Shown here piece by piece: positions 6,301-12,128 of a stretch of 12,128 bases of DNA. The DNA lies in the NCBI GenBank assembly GCA_016285815.1, contig JAEERN010000114.1, positions 1-12,128 on the forward strand, in the 5' to 3' direction. A program made the translations under genes and the position numbers. This stretch comes from Clostridiales bacterium (GTDB lineage: Bacteria > Bacillota > Clostridia > Oscillospirales > QAMX01). Below the pieces are notes generated by a model. That model was given only the letters and a program-made list of their open reading frames with translations, was not told where the DNA came from and searched no databases. The number at the start of each line of letters is the position of its first letter. Positions within the stretch are counted from its first letter, which is position 1.

Positions 6301-6927
6301 TCAGACCGCGCCGTCCTCTTCGCCGCCCGGTCCGGCTTCCGCCGCGGGCGCGCCTTCCGCGCCCTCCGCCAGAGCGGCGGACAACGTGGTCTGGGCGCCG
6401 GCGGCGTCCGCCTCGTCTCCCAGCGGCGGCAGGTCGGCCAGCGAGGCCAGCCCGAACACCCGCAGGAACCGGTCGGTGGTCCGGTACAGCAGCGGCCGCC
6501 CCGGGACCTCCAGCCGCCCGCAGGCCTCGATAAAGCCCTTGTCCGCCAGCGACGAGACGGTGTACGAGCTCTCCACGCCGCGGACCTGTTCGATGTACGC
6601 CCGGGTCACGGGCTGACGGTAGGCCACCACGGCCAGCGTCTCCATGGCCTGCGCGCTGAGCGCCGGCGGCTTGCGGGTCTCCAGCACGGCGCAGATCTCT
6701 TCGGCGAACTCGCTCTTGGTGGCCAGCTGAAGCTTTTCGCCCAGCCGCACCAGCCGGACGCCGCTCTCTTCCCGGTCCAGCCGCGCCTCCAGCGAGACGG
6801 CCAGCTTTTCCGCGTCCTCCCGGCTGACGGCCAGCGCCGTACAGATCCGGTCGATGGCCACCGGCTCGCCCGCGGCGAACAGGATCGCCTCCAGCGCCGC
6901 CGCGGCGGTCTTAAAATCGTTGTTCAA
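6301..6927 (-). CDS. scpB: Segregation and condensation protein B
   Basis: A 208-residue ScpB, the dimeric winged-helix subunit that binds ScpA to form the SMC-ScpAB condensin and helps chromosome segregation. The sequence opens MNNDFKTAAAALEAILFAAG, followed by EPVAIDRICTALAVS of the first winged helix. The second winged helix contains ETLAVVAYRQPVTRAYIEQV and RGVESSYTVSSLADKGFIEA, with the signature GRPLLYRTTDRFLRVFGL soon after. An Ala/Glu-rich acidic tail follows (after about 185). I chose TTG at 6927-6925 because family similarity begins there and GAGGGG is 12 bases upstream; the longer reading to 7014 lies inside scpA and is Arg-rich noise. It begins 23 bases after scpA. Confidence 0.92.
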   Translation of the reverse strand: MNNDFKTAAAALEAILFAAGEPVAIDRICTALAVSREDAEKLAVSLEARLDREESGVRLVRLGEKLQLATKSEFAEEICAVLETRKPPALSAQAMETLAVVAYRQPVTRAYIEQVRGVESSYTVSSLADKGFIEACGRLEVPGRPLLYRTTDRFLRVFGLASLADLPPLGDEADAAGAQTTLSAALAEGAEGAPAAEAGPGGEEDGAV

Positions 6928-6950
6928 GGTCTTCCAGTTCCCCTCTTTTT

Positions 6951-7649
6951 CTAATCGTTGGCCGGAACGCCCCAGAGGCCGTCGTCGTCGAACTCCAGCT
7001 TGCTCTCGCGGCACAGCTCCAGCAGCGCCAGCAGCGTGACGATGGCGCCGCGCCGGTCCCCGGCGCTGACCAGCAGGTCGGTCAGGGACATCCTCGCCCG
7101 CTTCAACAGGCGGATCACCCGCTCGCCCGCCGCCTCGATGGAGTCCCGCTCCCGTCCCACCAGCTCGCGGAAAACGGGGGGAAGCTCCGGCTCCTGGCGG
7201 CTCTCGCGGTCCACGAACTCGCTCCAGGCCCGCACCAGCTCCGCCGCGTCGTGCTCATAGGCGTACTCCTGCTCGGGCAGCGGCTCGGCGCCCTTGACGA
7301 ACAGGATCCCCACCGCCGCGGCGCCGGCGGCCAGCCTGGCCGCGGCGCCCTTGATCAGCTTGTACTCCGCCAGCCGCCGGGCCAGCTCGGCCCGGGGGTC
7401 CTCGGCCTCTTCCTCCGGCACGGGCAGCAGCATCCGGGATTTGAGCAGGATCAGCTGCGCCGCCATGACGATGAACTCGCTGGTCACCTCGATGTTCAGC
7501 GACGAGAGCGTCTCGAGATAGTCCAGATACTGGTCCAGGATCAGGGCCACGGGGATGTCGTCCAGCGACACCTTGTTCTGCGCGATCAGATGCAGCAGCA
7601 GGTCCAGCGGCCCCTCGAACACTTTCAGTTTGAACGATACGTCTTCCAT
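6951..7649 (-). CDS. scpA: Segregation and condensation protein A
   Basis: A 232-residue kleisin that bridges the SMC head domains and recruits ScpB. The N-terminal SMC-neck-binding motif FEGPLDLLLHLI is at 11-22, and the second conserved block ILLKSRMLLP ends near 76. The middle (about 80-160) is the usual variable, charged linker, and the C-terminal region (RMSLTDLLVSAGDRRGAIVT, then LLALLELCRESKLEF) is the winged helix that contacts the SMC cap. Length fits the family. The ATG at 7649 has GGGAG close upstream with a short spacer. It follows the M50 protease by 16 bases; the scpA-scpB order is conserved throughout Firmicutes. Confidence 0.95.
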   Translation of the reverse strand: MEDVSFKLKVFEGPLDLLLHLIAQNKVSLDDIPVALILDQYLDYLETLSSLNIEVTSEFIVMAAQLILLKSRMLLPVPEEEAEDPRAELARRLAEYKLIKGAAARLAAGAAAVGILFVKGAEPLPEQEYAYEHDAAELVRAWSEFVDRESRQEPELPPVFRELVGRERDSIEAAGERVIRLLKRARMSLTDLLVSAGDRRGAIVTLLALLELCRESKLEFDDDGLWGVPAND

Positions 7650-7665
7650 GTCTCTCCCGCGGCCT

Positions 7666-8406
7666 TTACAGCACGCCGACCAGCGACAGCACCCGGAGCC
7701 AGAAGCCGTCGAAGACCGAGATCACGGCGTCCCGCGCCGCGCCGAGGTACAGGTTCAGATCCAGCCACCGGGTCACGGCGTCCGGCACGCCGAAGATCGA
7801 CAGCAGCCGCCCCGGGATGCCGAACATCAGGATCATCAGCACGATGAAGCCGTAGCGCTCGTATTTCAGCACCTTTTCATAGGCCTTCAGCGGCAGGAAG
7901 GCCGCCAGCACCTTGGAACCGTCCAGCGGCGAGATGGGGATCAGGTTGAAGATCCCCAGACCCACGCTGACCAGAACGGAGGCGTCCAGCATGGAGAAGA
8001 CCACGCTCAGCGCCGTGGCGCCGAAGGTCCCGGGGTCCGTCACGGTCCGCGGCACAATCACGTAGACGACCAGGACGAGCAGCTCCAGCAGGAACGCCGT
8101 GACCAGATTGACCGCCGGACCGGCCAGCGCCGTCAGCGCCATGTCCAGCTTTTTGTGCTTGTAGTACCGCGGGTCGACGTAGACCGGCTTGGCCCAGCCG
8201 AACCGCAGGAGCAGCAGCGCCAGGAAGCCGACGGGGTCGATGTGCCGCAGCGGGTTCAGCGAAAGGCGGCCCGAAGCCTTTGGCAGCGGATCCCCCAGCT
8301 TGCTGCTGACCAGCGCGTGGGCGTACTCGTGGACCGTCAGGGCGAACAGGATGCCCGGCAGGCTCAGGAGCATGCTGACGGCGTAAGAGCGGATCGTGTC
8401 CCACAT
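7666..8406 (-). CDS. Site-2 protease family membrane metallopeptidase (M50)
   Basis: A 246-residue integral membrane zinc protease. The zinc-binding HExxH is H26-E27-H30 in LTVHEYAHALVSSKLGDP, inside the first helix region. The second zinc motif is NLIPISPLDG (154-163) with Asp162 as the likely third ligand. About five or six hydrophobic segments are visible (roughly 9-29, 58-70, 88-118, 128-158, 187-203). There is no PDZ or CBS domain, so it belongs to the short M50 group common beside scpA in Clostridia rather than the RseP or SpoIVFB types. Substrate is unknown. The ATG at 8406 lies 4 bases after the glnS stop, with AAGGGG about 10 bases upstream inside glnS, so translation is probably coupled. 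Confidence 0.92.
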   Translation of the reverse strand: MWDTIRSYAVSMLLSLPGILFALTVHEYAHALVSSKLGDPLPKASGRLSLNPLRHIDPVGFLALLLLRFGWAKPVYVDPRYYKHKKLDMALTALAGPAVNLVTAFLLELLVLVVYVIVPRTVTDPGTFGATALSVVFSMLDASVLVSVGLGIFNLIPISPLDGSKVLAAFLPLKAYEKVLKYERYGFIVLMILMFGIPGRLLSIFGVPDAVTRWLDLNLYLGAARDAVISVFDGFWLRVLSLVGVL

Positions 8407-8410
8407 GCGC

Positions 8411-10057
8411 TTATTTCCCCTTGGAATCCCGAAGGGTGACGATGCGGTTGAAGCTGCCGGGATACTTGCTGTCCGCGCAGAAATACCCCTGGCGGACGAA
8501 CTGGAACCGGTCGCCGGGCCTGGCCCCGGCCAGCGCCGCCTCGAAGCGGCAGCCGGACAGCACCCGGACCGAGTCCAGGTTCAGATAGTCGCCGAAGGTC
8601 TCGCCCTCGGCCAGATCGTTCATGTCCTCTTTGGTGAACAGCCGGTCGTACAGACGCACCTCGCCCGGGACGGACCCCTCCTGGGACAGCCAGTGGATGG
8701 TCCCCTTGACCTTGCGCCCGTCGGCGGGATTGCCGTTCCCGGTCTCCAGATCCGCCGTGCAGAGGATCTTCGTCACGGCGCCGTCCGCGTCGGTCTCGAC
8801 GCTCTCGCACCGGATGAGATACGCGCCCATGAGCCGCACCTCGCCTCCCGGCTTCAGCCGGAAGAACTTGGGCGGCGGCGTCAGGGAAAAGTCCTCGCGC
8901 TCGATCCAGAGCTTTCCCGTAAAGGGCACGCGCCGCGTGCCCGCCCCGGGATCGTTGACGTTGTTGGACAGCTCGAAGGTCTCGGTCCGGCCCTCGGGCC
9001 AGTTGGTGATCTCCACCGCCACCGGGTCCAGCACGGCGACGCGCCGCGGCGCGCTGGCGTTCAGCTCGTCCCGCAGACAGGCCTCCAGAAGGCTCTGGTC
9101 CACCAGAGAATAGGTCTTGGCCACGCCGGCGCGGCTGACGAAGTCGATCAGCGAGGCGGGCGTGTACCCCCGGCGGCGCAGGCCGCAGATGGTGGGCATC
9201 CGGGGATCGTCCCAGCCGTCCACCAGCCCCTGCTCCACCAGCGAGCGCAGATAGCGCTTGCTCATGACCGTGTTGGTCACGTTGAGCCGGGCGAACTCCC
9301 TCTGTTTGGGGCGGCACGGCAGATCGCAGTTCTCCACCACCCAGTCGTACAGCGGGCGGTGGTTCTCAAACTCCAGCGAGCACAGCGAATGGGTAATCCC
9401 CTCCACCGCGTCCTGGATGGGATGGGCGAAATCGTAAAGCGGATAGATGCACCACTTGTCCCCCTGGCGGTGGTGGCGCGCGTAGACGATGCGGTAGATG
9501 GCCGGGTCGCGCAGGTTGATGTTGGGGCTGGCCATGTCGATCTTCGCCCGCAGGGTCCGGCTCCCCTCGGGGAATTCGCCGTTTTTCATGCGCGTGAACA
9601 GGTCCAGGTTCTCCTCCACGCTGCGGTCCCGCCACGGGCTGGGCCGGCCCGGCTCGGTCAGCGTGCCGCGGTACTCTTTCATCTCTTCCGCCGAGAGGTC
9701 GCAGACGTAGGCCAGCCCCTTGCGGATCAGACCGAAGGCCTGCTCGCAGCAGATGTCGAAATAGTCCGAGCCGTAGAACACGTGGTCCGGCTTGGCGCCC
9801 AGCCAGCAGATGTCCTCGTAGATCGAGCGGACGAACTCTTCGTCCTCCTTGACCGGGTTGGTGTCGTCATAGCGAAGGTTGAACTCTCCGCCGTATTTCC
9901 GGGCGATGCTGTGGTTGATCCAGATGGCCTTCAGGCTTCCGATGTGCAGATAGCCGTTGGGCTCCGGCGGGAACCGGGTGTGGACGTGGTCCGCCCGGCC
10001 CGAGGCCAGATCGTCGTCGATGATCTCATATAAAAAGTTGGATCTCGTCTCTTCCAT
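8411..10057 (-). CDS. glnS: Glutamine--tRNA ligase
   Basis: A 548-residue class I aminoacyl-tRNA synthetase that charges tRNA-Gln with glutamine in the cytoplasm. The HIGH-type motif is in FPPEPNGYLHIGSLKAIW (HIGS at 38-41) and the KMSKS-type motif is VMSKR (264-268). RYDDTNPVKEDEEFVRSIYE (62-81), with DDTNP, is diagnostic of GlnRS rather than bacterial GluRS, which has EDTD. The tail-end beta-barrel anticodon domain (about 335-548) is complete, ending NRIVTLRDSKGK. It has the usual bacterial GlnRS length and no C-terminal YqeY domain, although many clostridial GlnRS proteins are YqeY fusions. The ATG at 10057 has GGAG 6 bases upstream. It lies 21 bases after gltX. Confidence 0.96.
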   Translation of the reverse strand: MEETRSNFLYEIIDDDLASGRADHVHTRFPPEPNGYLHIGSLKAIWINHSIARKYGGEFNLRYDDTNPVKEDEEFVRSIYEDICWLGAKPDHVFYGSDYFDICCEQAFGLIRKGLAYVCDLSAEEMKEYRGTLTEPGRPSPWRDRSVEENLDLFTRMKNGEFPEGSRTLRAKIDMASPNINLRDPAIYRIVYARHHRQGDKWCIYPLYDFAHPIQDAVEGITHSLCSLEFENHRPLYDWVVENCDLPCRPKQREFARLNVTNTVMSKRYLRSLVEQGLVDGWDDPRMPTICGLRRRGYTPASLIDFVSRAGVAKTYSLVDQSLLEACLRDELNASAPRRVAVLDPVAVEITNWPEGRTETFELSNNVNDPGAGTRRVPFTGKLWIEREDFSLTPPPKFFRLKPGGEVRLMGAYLIRCESVETDADGAVTKILCTADLETGNGNPADGRKVKGTIHWLSQEGSVPGEVRLYDRLFTKEDMNDLAEGETFGDYLNLDSVRVLSGCRFEAALAGARPGDRFQFVRQGYFCADSKYPGSFNRIVTLRDSKGK

Positions 10058-10078
10058 GGTGTTCTCCGTTCCTTCCGA

Positions 10079-11746
10079 TCAGTTTTCCGACAGCGCGTCC
10101 GCCGCGGCCGACAGCCGCGCGCGGACCCGGTCGGCCCCCAGCAGCGAACAGACGTCGTAAAGGTCGGGCGAATTGGTCCGCCCCGTCAGCGCCGAGCGCA
10201 GAATCATGCTCACGTCGCCCACATGGCCGCGGTACGCCGCGGGATCCTGTTTCCAAAGCTTCGTCTCCGGCGCGAAGCCGAACCGCGCGGCCAGCGACTT
10301 GACCCGGGCGAACCAGCCGTCCCGGTCGTCGGCCGGGTCGAAGGCCCCGGCATAGTCCCGCAGGATCGCCGCCGCGGCGGCGCCGTCCGCACAGGCGGGC
10401 AGCGCGTAGACCGGGCGGAACAGTCCGTCGTAGAAAAAGTCCAGATAGCCCCGGGCGTCGGCCCAGGTGACCAGGTCCTTGCGGGGCTTGGCCCCGCCGC
10501 GGCCGATGGCGAAGATGGCCCGGGCATAGTCCCGGTCGGCGTCCAGCAGCGCGTGCAGCTCGGGGTCGAACTCCGCCGACCAGCCCAGCACGCCGGCGAG
10601 CACCTCGTCCGCGGTCATCCGGGAAATGACGTTTTTGGACACGTCGCGCAGTTTCTCCATGTCGAACAGCGCACCCGACGAGCTCATCTTCTTCACCGAG
10701 AAGGGAAAGTCCCGCCAGTCGGCGTCCGGGTTGGCCGCGCGCCACTCCTCATAGTTCGAGTTCAGGATCGTCATCAGATATTCGATGAGGGCCCGTTCGG
10801 GGTATCCGCCGGAGCGGTAGAAGTCCAGCGCCAGCTCGGGGTCCTTTCGCTTGGACAGCTTGCGCTTGTGCCCGTCCTCCATCTTCAGCATGTGGGCTGT
10901 GTGGAGGTACTTCGGCGTCTTCCAGCCGAACAGCTCCCGCATGGTGCGGAACATGTCCAGATGGTAGGGCAGCGTCGCCAGCCACTCTTCGCCGCGAACT
11001 ACGTGGGTCGTGCCCATCAGCGTGTCGTCCACCACATGGGCGAAGTGATAGGTGGGGATGCCGTCGGATTTCAGCAGGACCAGATCGCTGTCGTTCTGGG
11101 GCACCTCCAGCCGGCCGCGGATCAGATCGGTACAGACGGCCTTCTGGGCGGGATCCCCCTCGGAGCGATAGCGGATGACGTACTCCCGCCCGGCGTCCAG
11201 CGCCTCGGCGATCCGCTCGGCCGGCGCGTCGCGCCAGACGGCGTATTTTCCGTAATACCCCGGGTTCTCGTTTTTTGCGGCCTGCTCCTGGCGGATGGCC
11301 TCCAGCTCCTCTTCCGTGGCGAAACAGGGATAGGCCCGGCCGGCCAGGAACAGCGCCTTGGCGAAGACCTTATAGATCCGCTCCCGCTGGCGCTGGCGAT
11401 AGGGACCGTAGGCGCCCGTCTCGCCGTCCGCCAGAGCGCCCTCGTCGAAGTTGAGGCCGAAGCGGTCGAAGACCTCGATGATCTTCTGCACCCCGCCCTC
11501 CACAGCGCGCTTGGCGTCCGTGTCCTCGATGCGCAGCATAAACACGCCCCCGCTCCGGTGCGCGATGCGTTCGTCGGTGATGGCACCGTAAAGGTTCCCC
11601 AGATGCATGAAGCCCGTGGGGCTCGGCGCCATGCGCGTCACCGCGGCTCCCTCGGGGAGCTTCCGCGGCGGATAGCGGTCCATGATCTCCTGCGGCGTCT
11701 CGCTGACTCCGGGAAAAAGTCGTTCTGCCAGCTCTTGTCTGTCCAT
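10079..11746 (-). CDS. gltX: Glutamate--tRNA ligase
   Basis: A 555-residue class I synthetase that charges tRNA-Glu. The HIGH motif lies in MAPSPTGFMHLGNLYGAITD (HLGN 48-51), RIEDTDAKR (72-80) is the GluRS version of the acceptor-binding loop, and KLSKR (296-300) in HKRKLSKRKDPELALDFY is the KMSKS loop. RGEEWLATLPYHLDMF (251-266) is also characteristic. The C-terminal alpha-helical anticodon domain runs from about 370 to the end. At 555 residues it is longer than the usual 470-500, with about 30 extra residues before the first strand. No zinc-binding cysteine cluster is evident. The ATG at 11746 has only a weak Shine-Dalgarno site (ACGGAAAC). It is the first gene of the cluster; whether it also charges tRNA-Gln cannot be seen, but the adjacent glnS makes strict tRNA-Glu specificity likely. 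Confidence 0.96.
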   Translation of the reverse strand: MDRQELAERLFPGVSETPQEIMDRYPPRKLPEGAAVTRMAPSPTGFMHLGNLYGAITDERIAHRSGGVFMLRIEDTDAKRAVEGGVQKIIEVFDRFGLNFDEGALADGETGAYGPYRQRQRERIYKVFAKALFLAGRAYPCFATEEELEAIRQEQAAKNENPGYYGKYAVWRDAPAERIAEALDAGREYVIRYRSEGDPAQKAVCTDLIRGRLEVPQNDSDLVLLKSDGIPTYHFAHVVDDTLMGTTHVVRGEEWLATLPYHLDMFRTMRELFGWKTPKYLHTAHMLKMEDGHKRKLSKRKDPELALDFYRSGGYPERALIEYLMTILNSNYEEWRAANPDADWRDFPFSVKKMSSSGALFDMEKLRDVSKNVISRMTADEVLAGVLGWSAEFDPELHALLDADRDYARAIFAIGRGGAKPRKDLVTWADARGYLDFFYDGLFRPVYALPACADGAAAAAILRDYAGAFDPADDRDGWFARVKSLAARFGFAPETKLWKQDPAAYRGHVGDVSMILRSALTGRTNSPDLYDVCSLLGADRVRARLSAAADALSEN

Positions 11747-11794
11747 GTTTCCGTCCCGTCCATCTCTGATGTGTATATTTCGGTAGTATAGGTT

Positions 11795-11823
11795 ATTATA
11801 CCATAGAGCCCCCCGTTTTACAA
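11795..11823 (-). promoter_or_regulatory. Sigma-A type promoter of the gltX-led gene cluster
   Basis: On the minus strand TTGTAA (11823-11818, 4 of 6 to TTGACA), a 17-base spacer and a perfect TATAAT (11800-11795) precede gltX. Transcription would start near 11788, leaving a leader of about 42 bases, too short for a T-box. It is the only clear promoter I see for the eleven-gene run. Confidence 0.75.
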
Positions 11824-11846
11824 GTGTTTTTTGCCCCGCCCGGCGC

Positions 11847-11882
11847 AGATCCCGGGGCGGGCCCCTTCCCGCTTCGGGATCT
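11847..11882. repeat. 8-bp inverted repeat in the divergent promoter region
   Basis: AGATCCCG (11847-11854) and CGGGATCT (11875-11882) are exact reverse complements separated by 20 GC-rich bases. The right arm ends 2 bases before the plus-strand -35 box. The core GATCCCG occurs again at 11970-11976, next to the Shine-Dalgarno site of the plus-strand gene. It may be an operator; no regulator is identified. Confidence 0.5.
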
Positions 11883-11884
11883 CC

Positions 11885-11914
11885 TTGACAGGCGGCCCGG
11901 ATCCGTGCTATACT
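11885..11914 (+). promoter_or_regulatory. Sigma-A type promoter for the plus-strand gene
   Basis: A perfect -35 box TTGACA (11885-11890), an 18-base spacer and TATACT (11909-11914, 5 of 6 to TATAAT). Transcription would start near 11921, giving a leader of about 60 bases that contains the GC hairpin at 11933-11963. Confidence 0.8.
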
Positions 11915-11932
11915 CTTTTCATCAAATCAAGA

Positions 11933-11963
11933 GCGCGCGCGGCGCAAGTCGCAGGGCGCGCGC
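11933..11963 (+). other. GC-rich hairpin in the leader of the plus-strand gene
   Basis: GCGCGCGC at 11933-11940 can pair with GCGCGCGC at 11956-11963; within the 15-base loop, GCG (11942-11944) can pair with CGC (11950-11952). The stem ends directly before GGAAAGG (11964-11970), so it sits against the ribosome binding site. It may affect mRNA stability or translation. Confidence 0.5.
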
Positions 11964-11980
11964 GGAAAGGATCCCGATCC

Positions 11981-12128
11981 ATGGAAAACGGCACCTTCGA
12001 TCCGTCTGAAAATACCATCCCCGTCCCGGCCGGAGAGGCCCCCGGCGAGACCGCCGCCGGGGCCGCCGAAGCCGCCGCCGGGGCTGCGGAAGCTGTCGGG
12101 ACCCCCGGCGAGGCCGCGGGACCCGAGG
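11981..12128 (+). CDS. Unidentified protein with Ala/Glu/Gly/Pro-rich N-terminus (runs off window)
   Basis: Only 49 codons are in the window: MENGTFDPSENTIPVPAGEA, then repeated GAAEAA-type and PGE-type units. The segment is acidic, low in complexity and likely disordered, with no signal peptide or domain. ATG at 11981 is supported by GGAAAGG (11964-11970) with a 10-base spacer and by the strong promoter at 11885-11914. It is transcribed divergently from gltX. The function cannot be told from this part; the folded domain must lie beyond the right edge. Confidence 0.7.
   Translation, partial: MENGTFDPSENTIPVPAGEAPGETAAGAAEAAAGAAEAVGTPGEAAGPE

Noticed and set aside
8396..10033. Open frame of 545 codons on the plus strand opposite glnS
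   Set aside because: It is antisense to a certain GlnRS, is rich in Arg/Val/Gly/His as expected from GC-rich shadow frames, and shows no family motif. The same applies to the long plus frames at 1651-3003 and 10223-11791.
11747..11794. T-box leader for gltX
   Set aside because: The predicted leader is only about 42 bases, with no T-box sequence, specifier loop or terminator.
11824..11870. GC-rich pairing near a T-run at 11827-11832 as an intrinsic terminator
   Set aside because: The T-run precedes the stem on the plus strand and becomes an A-run after it on the minus strand, so neither orientation gives a stem followed by U.

Overview
The window suggests a high-GC, spore-forming member of the Clostridia (Oscillospiraceae/Ruminococcaceae-like). 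This rests on a GerW/YtfJ sporulation protein, a DUF2953 (YtfI-like) partner, ScpA/ScpB condensin subunits, a low-molecular-mass D,D-carboxypeptidase with RluB downstream, Shine-Dalgarno sites of the AGGAGG type and several GTG/TTG starts. The taxon is inferred from gene content and order only.

Layout. (1) Positions 1-1385 are visibly more AT-rich and consist of broken or partial genes, all on the minus strand: the first 34 codons of a probable GNAT acetyltransferase with a good promoter, a short tract with 19-bp direct repeats that may be the end of an IS21-type insertion sequence, an hsdM (type I DNA methyltransferase) remnant with an amber codon and no catalytic part, and a frameshifted, unidentified gene upstream of it. 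(2) Positions 1386-11746 are a GC-rich, tightly packed run of eleven minus-strand genes. In transcription order they are gltX (GluRS), glnS (GlnRS), an M50 site-2-type protease, scpA, scpB, a DUF2953 protein, ytfJ, a D-Ala-D-Ala carboxypeptidase, rluB, an aldo/keto reductase and a DUF6935 protein. Most gaps are under 50 bases and three junctions overlap, so a single long transcript from the promoter just upstream of gltX is plausible. (3) Positions 11747-11980 form a divergent regulatory region with one promoter in each direction, an 8-bp inverted repeat and a GC-rich leader hairpin. (4) From 11981 a plus-strand gene begins with an Ala/Glu/Gly/Pro-rich N-terminus and runs off the window.

How the genes fit together: the main cluster joins tRNA charging (gltX, glnS), chromosome condensation (ScpAB bridge the SMC ATPase), envelope and spore functions (DUF2953, YtfJ, carboxypeptidase) and rRNA modification (RluB). 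The scpA-scpB-carboxypeptidase-rluB order resembles the Bacillus subtilis scpA-scpB-ypuI-dacB-spmA-spmB-rluB neighbourhood, and DUF2953-YtfJ matches ytfI-ytfJ. I found no complete new defence or mobile system. The most unusual part is the decayed restriction-modification segment at the left end, whose possible IS end may have supplied half of a promoter to the neighbouring acetyltransferase gene. I see no tRNA, rRNA or CRISPR array.
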